Source of the DNA: an uncultured Dialister sp.
GTDB taxonomy: Bacteria > Bacillota > Negativicutes > Veillonellales > Dialisteraceae
Direction of reading: 5' to 3'
Assembly: GCA_900314595.1 (NCBI GenBank)
Contig: OMVW01000065.1
Location: 1-6,400 of the forward strand
Length of the DNA: 6,400 nt
The notes below the pieces were generated by a model. That model did not search any database. It had not been told where the DNA came from and worked only from the letters and a program-made list of their open reading frames with translations. A program made the translations under genes and the position numbers. Shown in pieces: positions 1-6,384 of the stretch; the first letter of the stretch is position 1; each line of letters opens with the position of its first letter.

Positions 1-16
1 TTCGACTTTTTTGCAC

Positions 17-44
17 AAAAAAGCACGCACCTTTCGATGCGTAC
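17..44 (-). terminator. Outward-facing intrinsic terminator, left end
   Basis: Read on the minus strand, bases 44 to 23 form a 9-bp stem (two G-U pairs) closed by a GAAA tetraloop, followed directly by six T (complement of 17-22). This is the standard layout of a Rho-independent terminator and would stop transcripts leaving the window leftwards. It is identical to the copy at the right end. Confidence 0.7.
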
Positions 45-76
45 TTGAACTATTTTATGAATTTCTTAAGTTAATG

Positions 77-469
77 ACATTGTGGTTAATAGATAATGGT
101 TAATGGGTTCTACTCCGGTACGGACAGGGTGAGTGAGATAATATTATTTTCACCCGCCTGACTTAAATGCAGCTATTAACCATTAGCTATGAACTATTAG
201 CTGTTTTTATATAGCTTGTAATTATCAGAGATGATTATTCATTGGAAAAAATGTACATCGGGGTTAATGGGATTTATTCGAATTACTCTGAAGTCATTCA
301 GTTTTTATAAACGATACATTGTGTTTAATGGTTAATAGATAATGGTTAATGGGTTCTACTTCGGTACGGACAGGGGGAATGAGATAAATGTCTTCCTGCC
401 CGCCTGACATGAATGCAACTATTAACTTTATCGTACAGCTTGTAATTATCAGAAATAATCGGTCACCGG
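77..469 (+). repeat. Diverged direct duplication inside the left arm
   Basis: The stretch from about 77 to 245 recurs, diverged, at about 316 to 469. Shared landmarks are ACATTGTG at 77 and 316, a GGTTCTACT(C/T)CGGTACGGA block at 106 and 352, CCGCCTGAC further on, and GCTTGTAATTATCAG at 214 and 438. The offset is 239 bp at the start, 246 after an extra 7-bp unit in the second copy, and 224 near the end because the first copy has about 22 extra bases. The right arm has only one version, so the left arm expanded or the right contracted. Confidence 0.8.
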
Positions 470-668
470 AAGAGCCGGGTTAATGGATAACAGTGGAAAA
501 TCGCAGAAATTTTCAAAGGAGAACGCTGCGCTCCCTCCGCTCCACGCGCGGGGCCGGGAATACACTTTGCCCCTCGTGCGGAGATGCCCGTTCACGTAAG
601 GCCGGGAATACAGGTACAGGCCGTTCATGTAGAGCCACCGTCTGTGTACAACCCTTAATAGCACAATT

Positions 669-727
669 GCGGGCCAGAGGCCCGTGCGCGGAGCGCACTA
701 TATAAATTGGTTTTCCGCAGGAAAACC
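669..727. other. Cluster of three close hairpins in the left arm
   Basis: Three perfect short palindromes follow one another. They are CGGGCC-AGA-GGCCCG (670-684), GTGCGC-GGA-GCGCAC (684-698, sharing one base with the first) and GGTTTTCC-GCA-GGAAAACC (709-727). Loops GCA and GGA are of the GNA type, known to make very compact DNA hairpins. The right arm keeps the first and third in altered form (GGGC/GCCC; GGTTTCC/GGAAACC), and the second with one mismatch. None is followed by a T-run, so these are not terminators. They could be recognition structures or part of an RNA. Confidence 0.7.
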
Positions 728-736
728 ATATCCTTC

Positions 737-772
737 CCGACCGCCCCGACCACTCCGATCGCCCCGATTCAA
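737..772 (+). repeat. 9-bp tandem repeat (4 units), left arm
   Basis: Four consecutive nonamers starting CCGAY: CCGACCGCC, CCGACCACT, CCGATCGCC, CCGATTCAA. The right arm has five units of the same repeat, so it differs by one whole unit between arms. Confidence 0.8.
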
Positions 773-881
773 AAGTAATGGGATAAAAAAGTTCGCCTTT
801 CGTTTTTCAACTGCTAATCACTACTCTCTTATATGATAAAATAATATAAAGAATGAAAAAGAACCGAACGAGGTGACGAGT

Positions 882-2237
882 ATGACTGACACACTGGAAA
901 ACGCCCACGCTCTTTTCTGCGGGGGAAAGTACACGGAGAGTCTTGCCATGTACAACCGCATCCGGAAGTCTTCTGCAGAGGGCCGGGAAAAGGGCATTGC
1001 CGCTTCCATGGCCATGACGATTTATAAGGAGGGTCTCACGGGGCCAGGCATGAAGAAGGCCATGGAGGAAGTGGGGATGGAGGGTATGAAATATTCCTGT
1101 CCCCTGGCGCGCTTTTATTTCTACACATCCGATCAGGAAGTGAGCGATGAGGAATTCACCCTGTTTCTCACGGACCTCAGGTCTCTGGCCAAGGAGGGCA
1201 ATTCCCAGGCCATGGTGCAGATGGGCCTCATTTATGCTTACGGTATCCACCTGAGGGAGGATCTGGAAAAGGCGGGAAACTGGCTGGAAAAGGCTGCGAA
1301 ACTTGGAAATCCCATAGCTATGCTGCAGCTGGCTTTCCTCTATCTGGAGCCTGATTTCTCAAAAGCCGATGACCATGAGGCCTATGTGTGGACGCTGAAA
1401 TCGGCGGCTTCCGGCTACCGGGAAGCGGAGTTCCAGCTGGCCTATTTCTTCTGGCGGGGCATCGGAATCGAAGAAGATCAGGCAAAAGCGGTCTTCCTCT
1501 TCCGGAAGGCGGCTGATGCGGGTCAGACGGAAGCCTGCGGGGCTCTTTTCCATATTTATAGTGAACTGGGCTTTGAGGATGAAAACGGAAAAGAAGTACT
1601 GGATCCGGAAAAGGGCTTTCTCTATGCGAAAAAGGGCGCTTCCCTGGATGATCATGACTGTACGATGGACCTGGCCTTCTGCTATTACCGGGGCCTGGGC
1701 ACGGAGAAGGATTTCGAAAAAGCCAGGGAATGGTATGAAAAAGCCTGGAACCGCGCCGATCCGGCGGCCGGCTGTGCCCTGGGCACCATGTATGCGGAGG
1801 GCTGCTTTGGCGATGACCGGAAGAAAGAAGGTATTTCCTACCTGAACCAGGCTATTCGGGAAGGCAGTGTAGACGCCATCCGGGAGCTGGGCCTCTGCTA
1901 TGCCTATGGCATGGGTGTGGAAATCGATCAAGACAGGGCCATTTCCCTGCTTCAGGAAGGAGTTTCCGAAAAAGACGGCCCTTCCGCGAGAGAACTGGGG
2001 AAAATGTATCTGAAGGACCGGAAATTTCAGGAATCCTTCGATGCTTTCAGGAAGGCCGATGAATATAACGATGGAGAAGGCTCTTTCTACCTTGCCCTTT
2101 TCTATATCAAAGGAGTCATGGTGCCGAAAAATTTCAAAAAGGCCCAGGAAATCCTCTACCGCTCTGCCGGAAACGGCCACAAATGGGCAAAGGACCTGCT
2201 GGATAAAGGCTTCTCCCATATCGAAGGAGTCATGTGA
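882..2237 (+). CDS. Sel1-like repeat (SLR) protein 1
   Basis: Encodes 451 residues with no signal peptide or membrane segment, so probably cytoplasmic. The N-terminus (about 5-28) is TPR-like, with a GGKYTESLAMY core. About nine Sel1-like units fill residues 107-433, each ending in a helix of the form KAA..GN or RKAADAG; good examples are 107-142, 180-214 and 257-292. Residues 366-397 form a shorter, TPR-length unit. SLR proteins act as scaffolds or adaptors; no catalytic motif is visible and the partner is unknown. I chose ATG 882 because GAGGTGA (870-876) sits 5 nt upstream and the resulting MTD start matches gene 2. An in-frame GTG at 873 lies inside that ribosome site and is unlikely to be used. 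The upstream A/T-rich stretch 832-850 offers -10-like hexamers without a good -35. The stop codon lies 8 bp before the 62-bp repeat array. Family assignment is firm, function is not. Confidence 0.93.
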   Translation: MTDTLENAHALFCGGKYTESLAMYNRIRKSSAEGREKGIAASMAMTIYKEGLTGPGMKKAMEEVGMEGMKYSCPLARFYFYTSDQEVSDEEFTLFLTDLRSLAKEGNSQAMVQMGLIYAYGIHLREDLEKAGNWLEKAAKLGNPIAMLQLAFLYLEPDFSKADDHEAYVWTLKSAASGYREAEFQLAYFFWRGIGIEEDQAKAVFLFRKAADAGQTEACGALFHIYSELGFEDENGKEVLDPEKGFLYAKKGASLDDHDCTMDLAFCYYRGLGTEKDFEKAREWYEKAWNRADPAAGCALGTMYAEGCFGDDRKKEGISYLNQAIREGSVDAIRELGLCYAYGMGVEIDQDRAISLLQEGVSEKDGPSARELGKMYLKDRKFQESFDAFRKADEYNDGEGSFYLALFYIKGVMVPKNFKKAQEILYRSAGNGHKWAKDLLDKGFSHIEGVM

Positions 2238-2245
2238 GATTTTTT

Positions 2246-3055
2246 GCCTGCCGGTTCGACATGAGGGTTTGAGGCAAATGAGCCTGGAGCTTTGAGGTAT
2301 TCGTATGGCCTGCCGGCTCGACTTGGGACTTGGAGGCGTTTGAGCGGGCGGCTTTTAGGTATTCGTGTGGCCTGCCGGATCGACTTGGGACCTGGAGGCG
2401 TTTGAGCGGGCGGCTTTTAGGTATTCGTGTGGCCCTCCGGTTCGACGTGAGGGTTTGAGGCAATTGAGCCTGGAGCTTTTAGGTATTCGTATGGCCCTTC
2501 GGTGCGACATGAGGGTTTGAGGCAAATGAGCCTGGAACTTTGAGGTATTCGTGTGGCCTGCCGGCTCGACTTGGGACTTGGAGGCAATTGAGCCTGGGGC
2601 TTCAAGGTATTCGTATGGCCTTTCGTCTCGACATGAGGGTTTGAGGCAATTGAGCCGGGTGCTTTGAGGTATTCGTATGGCCGGCCGGTGCGACATGGGG
2701 ATTTGAGGCGTTTGAGCCTGGAACTTTGAGGTATTCGTATGGCCTGCCGGCTCGACTTGGGACCTTGAGGCATCTGAGCCTGGCCCTTTAAGGTATTCGT
2801 ATGGCCTGCCGGACCGACATGAGGGTTTGGGGCTTTTGAGCCTGGAACTTTGAGGTATTCGTGTGGCCTGCCGGCGCGACATGAGGGTTTGAGGCAATTG
2901 AGCCTGGAGCTTTGAGGTATTCGTGTGGCCCTTCGGCTCGACATGAGGGTTTGAGGCAATTGAGCCCGGAACTTTGAGGTATTCGTGTGGCCTGCCGGTT
3001 CGACATGAGGGTTTGAGGCTTTTGAGCCTGGAGCTTTTAAGTATTCGTAAGGCTC
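2246..3055 (+). repeat. 62-bp tandem repeat array (about 13 units)
   Basis: Units start (GGTATTCGT) at 2296, 2358, 2420, 2482, 2544, 2606, 2668, 2730, 2792, 2854, 2916 and 2978, with a decayed unit at 3040 and a partial one at 2246-2295. Twelve full units keep exactly 62 bp with no indel although many positions differ. Constant blocks across the full units are A-GGTATTCGT-R-TGGCC (last base of one unit plus 1-15), CGAC (24-27), TGAGC (46-50) and CTT (57-59). Variable positions cluster at 16-18, 22-23, 28-37, 43-45 and 51-56. The array starts just after the stop of gene 1. At its far end TCGTAAG (3045-3051) pairs with CTTACGA (3062-3068) as a 7-bp hairpin without a T-run. This is a minisatellite-like, probably non-coding array; function unknown. 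Confidence 0.95.
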
Positions 3056-3070
3056 ATCCCGCTTACGACC

Positions 3071-3118
3071 TTAGCCATTAGCCATTAGCTATTGGCCATT
3101 AACCATTAACCATTATCC
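3071..3118 (+). repeat. Degenerate 7-bp repeat run
   Basis: Consecutive heptamers TTAGCCA, TTAGCCA, TTAGCTA, TTGGCCA, TTAACCA, TTAACCA, TTATCC. Related heptamers occur in both inverted-repeat arms (about 83-108, 171-205, 322-350, 6210-6235, 6300-6320), reading TTAATGG/TTAATAG or the complement. The rest of the gap to gene 2 (3119-3199) is A/T-rich and probably carries its promoter; TATAAA at 3156-3161 is a possible -10 but lacks a convincing -35. Confidence 0.85.
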
Positions 3119-3199
3119 TTTCTATATTTCAGTTTCCTTTTGTACCACTGATAACTATAAACTAAAAAATAATCGTTTTCACAAAGAGAGGCATGACAG

Positions 3200-4540
3200 A
3201 TGACTGATGCATTAGAAGAAGCGCAGAATCTTTATTTACAGGGGAAATACAGGGAAAGCCTTGCGGCTTTTGAAAAAATTATTGATGATTCTGAGGATGA
3301 GGAAGAAGAAGGAATTGCCAGAGGCATGGCTTTTTACGTCCGTTCTTCTTTTTTCCCGGGAAGCCAGCCGGATCTTGAAAAAATCATGGAAAACCTGCTT
3401 CGCGGACTGGAGCTGGAATCACCGCTCATTGCTGCCCATACGATGCTTCATTTCCCGAATTATGCAAATTTTGGGGACTCGGAAGAAGTGCTGGAAGATT
3501 TACGCTGCCTGGCGGATGAGGGAAATATAGCCGCATTGAATCTGATGGGTGCTCTCTATGTATCCGGGGTGCTGGTGGAAAAAGATTTACACGAAGCCCT
3601 GAAATGGCTGCTGAAGGGCGCAGAAAAAGGAGATCCCCGGTCTATGATGGATGCAGCTTCTGTTTATGACTATCCTGATTTCGACGGAGCTGATGATGAA
3701 AAGTCGGAAGCACTCCTCCGCAAATCGGCAGACGCCGGTTATCCGGAGGCGCTTTACTCGCTGGGCCGCGATTATTATGAAGGGGTCCATGAGGAAAGGG
3801 ACATCCGGAAAGCCTATGAACTGATGGAAAGAGCGGCAAAAGCCGGTTACAGCGTATCCGCTGTAGACATGTGGGAACAGTACCTGGATAATGGCAGGGA
3901 AATCGAAGAGGCGCTGCCGGATATTTCCGAGGATAAGCTTCTGACATACCTGAAAGAGGCGGCAGATCTGATGAACGATGATGCCGTGTACGATCTGGGA
4001 CAGTATTATTCCATCAACGGCGATATCAGAAATGCGGAGAAATATCTGAAACAGGCCATGGATATGGGAAATACGGATGCTCAGGTGGAGCTGGGCGGTC
4101 TGTATATTTTTGATAAAAAGAGTGAAAAAGACCATAAAAAGGGGATCTCCCTCCTTAAAGAAGCGGCAAAAGAAGGAAACGGCAATGCCCTTTCCACCCT
4201 GGGGGCCTGCTATCTTCAGGGAGACGGGGTCAAAATGAACCGGAAAGAAGCAGTGAAATACCTGAAAAAAGCGGTGGAAGCAGGATCTGCCGAAGGCATG
4301 ACCCTCATGGTTCAGGTATCCCTCATGGATGGAAAGAAGAAAGATGCCGTGAAATATGCGAAAATGGCGGCGGACCTGGGTGAACCCCACGGCCAGTTCG
4401 TGCTGGGTTCCTTCTATCTCATGGGAGAGGGAGTGCCGGAGAACAGGCAGACCGCCGTATTTTACCTCCGAAGCGCCGCCATGCAGGGGGTCGAAGAAGC
4501 GCAGGACCTTCTGAACCGCATCAATCTGGGGCTTGTCTGA
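3200..4540 (+). CDS. Sel1-like repeat (SLR) protein 2
   Basis: Encodes 446 residues, a paralogue of SLR protein 1. Both start MTD.LE.A..L and continue with a TPR-like motif (QGKYRESLAAF, residues 14-24). Both also share a motif, PDF..ADD, in the second solenoid unit (residues 159-166 here). A very acidic stretch (DDSEDEEEEG, 29-38) follows the first helices. Sel1-like units cover about 109-431, with the clearest at 109-145, 182-217, 291-327, 328-363 and 395-431. Units at 260-290 and 364-394 lack the usual loop and are TPR-length. No signal peptide, membrane segment or catalytic motif is visible; a cytoplasmic scaffold is the likely class. ATG 3200 is chosen because GAGAGG (3186-3191) lies 8 nt upstream; ATG 3193 is in another frame and stops after four codons. 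By eye its start is more A/T-rich than genes 1 and 3. Confidence 0.93.
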   Translation: MTDALEEAQNLYLQGKYRESLAAFEKIIDDSEDEEEEGIARGMAFYVRSSFFPGSQPDLEKIMENLLRGLELESPLIAAHTMLHFPNYANFGDSEEVLEDLRCLADEGNIAALNLMGALYVSGVLVEKDLHEALKWLLKGAEKGDPRSMMDAASVYDYPDFDGADDEKSEALLRKSADAGYPEALYSLGRDYYEGVHEERDIRKAYELMERAAKAGYSVSAVDMWEQYLDNGREIEEALPDISEDKLLTYLKEAADLMNDDAVYDLGQYYSINGDIRNAEKYLKQAMDMGNTDAQVELGGLYIFDKKSEKDHKKGISLLKEAAKEGNGNALSTLGACYLQGDGVKMNRKEAVKYLKKAVEAGSAEGMTLMVQVSLMDGKKKDAVKYAKMAADLGEPHGQFVLGSFYLMGEGVPENRQTAVFYLRSAAMQGVEEAQDLLNRINLGLV

Positions 4541-4543
4541 AAA

Positions 4544-4559
4544 TGTTTCACGTGAAACA
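4544..4559. promoter_or_regulatory. parS: parS centromere site (ParB/Spo0J binding)
   Basis: TGTTTCACGTGAAACA is an exact match to the bacterial chromosomal parS consensus TGTTNCACGTGAAACA. It lies in a perfect 20-bp palindrome (4542-4561), one base beyond the stop of gene 2. ParB loads here as a CTP-dependent clamp and spreads, helping segregate origins and recruit SMC. In known genomes most parS sites lie near the replication origin, so this suggests, but does not prove, an origin-proximal chromosomal position. No parA or parB is in the window. Confidence 0.88.
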
Positions 4560-4595
4560 TTGAAATGATTGGCAGGCAGAGAAAATTCTTGAGGC

Positions 4596-4615
4596 GCCGG
4601 GTGTCCGGCTGTTTT
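4596..4615 (+). terminator. Possible weak terminator after gene 2
   Basis: GCCGG (4596-4600) and CCGGC (4605-4609) form a 5-bp G/C stem with a GTGT loop, followed by TGTTTT. The stem is short and the T-run interrupted, so termination would be partial at best. Confidence 0.35.
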
Positions 4616-4642
4616 GAGATACTATGGTCTGACCATTATATT
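4614..4642 (+). promoter_or_regulatory. Candidate sigma-A type promoter for gene 3
   Basis: TTGAGA (4614-4619) and TATATT (4637-4642) each match the -35 and -10 consensus at five of six positions and are exactly 17 bp apart. The start of transcription would fall near 4649, overlapping the ribosome site at 4646-4650 and leaving a leader of only about 10 nt. That conflict lowers confidence. Confidence 0.4.
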
Positions 4643-4658
4643 TACAGGAGAAAAAATA

Positions 4659-5717
4659 ATGACCGGTGAGAATTTATTTCTTCAGGGAAAAATCGACGAA
4701 GCATATAAAGCCCTTCAGGACGAAGGGACTCCCAGGAGCTTCTACCTTCTGGGCCTCATCTGCCGGGAAGGCTATGGCCATCAAAAGATGGACGAGAAGA
4801 AAGCGGAGGAATATTTCAAAAAGGGAAAAGATCTGGGCGATCCCCTGTGCGGCCTCTCCCTTTTCTCCGGCGAAAAAGATCAGACTATGTGGGATACGGT
4901 AAATGAGGATTTCTCCCGTATCCTTCTGGCTGCGGCGGCGGGCGACGTGCTGGCCATGGACGAGGCAGGCCTTTTCTACACCGGAGGGGGCATGCTCCTC
5001 GATTACGAAGAAGGAATGAAATGGCTGGCCAAGGGCGCTTTCTACGAATACTGGAAAGCCCTCTACGACCTGGGCATGGCCTATGAGGCAGGACTTGCCA
5101 CGGCGCCGGATATGGAAAAGGCAAAAGTCTGCTTCAGGAAAGCGGCTGAATGCAGCGACAAAAATTCCGAATACGAACTGGCGGACATCCTCTACGAAGA
5201 AGGAAAGACGGGAGAAGCGCTGCGGCTCATGGACAAATCCGCAGATCACGGCAATGAAGAAGCCGCGTATTTCCTTGGGAAATACTACGAAGAAGCGGAA
5301 AATCCGGACTTCCACAAAGCCTTCCACTGGTATGAAACAGCTGCCCGCCTGGGAAGCGCCGAAGCCATGGAAGAACTGTCCCATTTCTACGAAAAAGGAC
5401 TCATCGTGCCAAAAGACCTGAAAAAAGCGGCAGACATCCTGAAAGACTCCTTTACTCTGGGAAATAAAAACGCCCTCTTCACCCTGGGCCTCTTCTATAT
5501 GGGAAACGGAAAAGAAGAAGAAGCCCTGCCCTGGCTCGAAGCGGCAGCGAAAATCCCCAATAACAAAGCGGCCTACATCGCAGGCATGATGTACCTCACC
5601 GGCCGGGGAACCGAAGAAAACAGGGAAAAAGGCATCGACTACCTCACCCTCGCCGCAAATCTCGGCAGCGAAGAAGCGGAAGAAGAACTCCGGCGGCAGG
5701 GGGGAATGTTTTTCTGA
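4659..5717 (+). CDS. Sel1-like repeat (SLR) protein 3
   Basis: Encodes 352 residues, the shortest of the three paralogues. Residues 5-19 (NLFLQGKIDEAYKAL) match the TPR-like start of gene 2 (NLYLQGKYRESLAAF), but the long spacer before the solenoid in the other two proteins is missing. Sel1-like units run from about 24 to 336; the clearest are 97-131, 132-167, 199-233, 234-268 and 302-336. Units at 168-198 and 270-301 are TPR-length, and 61-96 is degenerate. There is no signal peptide, membrane span or enzyme motif, so a cytoplasmic scaffold or adaptor is most likely. ATG 4659 is chosen because AGGAG (4646-4650) lies 8 nt upstream and the start aligns with the paralogues; an in-frame TTG at 4614 would add 15 unrelated residues and falls in a likely -35 box. 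A strong terminator follows 22 bp after the stop. Confidence 0.93.
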   Translation: MTGENLFLQGKIDEAYKALQDEGTPRSFYLLGLICREGYGHQKMDEKKAEEYFKKGKDLGDPLCGLSLFSGEKDQTMWDTVNEDFSRILLAAAAGDVLAMDEAGLFYTGGGMLLDYEEGMKWLAKGAFYEYWKALYDLGMAYEAGLATAPDMEKAKVCFRKAAECSDKNSEYELADILYEEGKTGEALRLMDKSADHGNEEAAYFLGKYYEEAENPDFHKAFHWYETAARLGSAEAMEELSHFYEKGLIVPKDLKKAADILKDSFTLGNKNALFTLGLFYMGNGKEEEALPWLEAAAKIPNNKAAYIAGMMYLTGRGTEENREKGIDYLTLAANLGSEEAEEELRRQGGMFF

Positions 5718-5739
5718 TAAGATTTATCATCGAATAATC

Positions 5740-5790
5740 ACTAACCACTGAGCACTGCAAACTTTGACGAGTGCTTAGTGGTTAGTTTTT
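5740..5790 (+). terminator. Intrinsic terminator of gene 3
   Basis: ACTAACCACTGAGCACT (5740-5756) pairs with AGTGCTTAGTGGTTAGT (5770-5786) over 17 bp with one G-U pair and a 13-nt loop, followed by a T-run to 5790. The arms are built from the same kind of CTAACCA-like motif as the intergenic repeats. It lies outside the inverted-repeat arm. Confidence 0.75.
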
Positions 5791-5852
5791 AGTGGTTGGC
5801 AGTTAATAGAGTCATTGAAAAACGGAGGGCGGACTTATTTCTTCGATAACTT

Positions 5853-5897
5853 TTGAATCGGGGGAATCGGGGCGATCGGGATGATCGGGGCGGTCGG
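5853..5897 (-). repeat. 9-bp tandem repeat (5 units), right arm
   Basis: On the + strand: TTGAATCGG, GGGAATCGG, GGCGATCGG, GATGATCGG, GGCGGTCGG, the complement of the left-arm nonamers at 737-772 plus one extra unit. Confidence 0.8.
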
Positions 5898-5906
5898 GAA
5901 GGATAT

Positions 5907-5961
5907 GGTTTCCTGCGGAAACCAATCTTATATAGTGCGCTCCGCCCACGGGCTGTTGCCC
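5907..5961. other. Hairpin cluster in the right arm
   Basis: Counterpart of 669-727. GGTTTCC-TGC-GGAAACC (5907-5923) is perfect and one base pair shorter than in the left arm, with the loss on both sides. GTGCGC-TCC-GCCCAC (5935-5949) has one mismatch. GGGC-TGTT-GCCC (5950-5961) keeps a 4-bp stem. Confidence 0.65.
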
Positions 5962-6356
5962 CCCATTTGTGCTGAAAATGATTGTACACAGGCGGTGGCT
6001 CTTTACTAACGACCTGCCCCTGTATTCCCGGCCGCACTAGAATTTGTAACTCCGCACGAGGGACAAAGTGTATTCCCGGCCCCGCGCGTGGAGCGGAGAA
6101 AGCGCAGCGCTCTCCTTTTGAAGTTTCTGCGATTTTCCACGTTTATCCATTAACTCAGTTCTTCCGATGACTGATCATTTCTGATAATTACAGCTGTACG
6201 ATAAAAGTTCATAGTTCATGGTTAATAGTTAATAGCTGCATTGATGTCAGGCGGGTGAAAATAATATCATCCCACTCACCCAGTCCGTGCCGGAGTAGAA
6301 CCCATTATCTATTAACCACAATGTCATTAACTTAAGAAATTCATAAAATAGTTCAA

Positions 6357-6384
6357 GTACGCATCGAAAGGTGCGTGCTTTTTT
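6357..6384 (+). terminator. Outward-facing intrinsic terminator, right end
   Basis: Bases 6357-6365 pair with 6370-6378 (9 bp, two G-U) around a GAAA tetraloop, followed by six T (6379-6384). Downstream A6 (6389-6394) could also pair with the T-run. It would stop rightward transcription that passes the gene 3 terminator. Confidence 0.7.

Larger units (their letters stand above)
1..810 (+). repeat. Left arm of long inverted repeat
   Basis: Reverse complementing 5815-6400 reproduces this arm nearly end to end. Bases 1-99 match exactly. Beyond that the match continues with substitutions and small indels to the 'TTTTTCAA' at about 803-810. The arm is longer than its partner because it carries an internal duplication (77-469). 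I see no convincing gene: the short open frames in 449-705 overlap one another on both strands, lack ribosome sites and are not preserved in the other arm. Identifiable content is an outward terminator (17-44), 7-bp repeat runs, a hairpin cluster (669-727) and a 9-bp tandem repeat (737-772). It may be a genome-wide repeat family or half of a composite element; no mobility gene is present. Confidence 0.93.

Noticed and set aside
449..705. Small proteins in the left arm
   Set aside because: Overlapping frames on both strands, not kept in the right arm and without ribosome sites; explained by G/C-rich sequence with few stops.
873..881. GTG start for gene 1
   Set aside because: It lies inside the GAGGTGA ribosome site; ATG 882 has proper spacing and matches the start of gene 2.
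1359..2219. Long minus-strand open frame inside gene 1, and similar ones in genes 2 and 3
   Set aside because: Antisense shadows of genes with clear SLR coding; the predicted peptides resemble no family and lack start signals.
2208..2245. Terminator after gene 1 (T6 at 2240-2245)
   Set aside because: The preceding CTCC/GGAG pairing is only 4 bp, with a long loop, and ends several bases before the T-run.
2230..3006. Minus-strand genes of 70-180 codons in the repeat array
   Set aside because: They are the same repeat read in shifted frames, without ribosome sites or family resemblance; the open frames follow from unit composition.
2246..3055. CRISPR array
   Set aside because: Differences are spread through the whole 62-bp unit as point changes. 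There are no unrelated spacers between identical repeats, no leader and no cas genes.
4614..4658. TTG start for gene 3
   Set aside because: It would add 15 residues absent from the paralogues and has no ribosome site; ATG 4659 has AGGAG at 8 nt.
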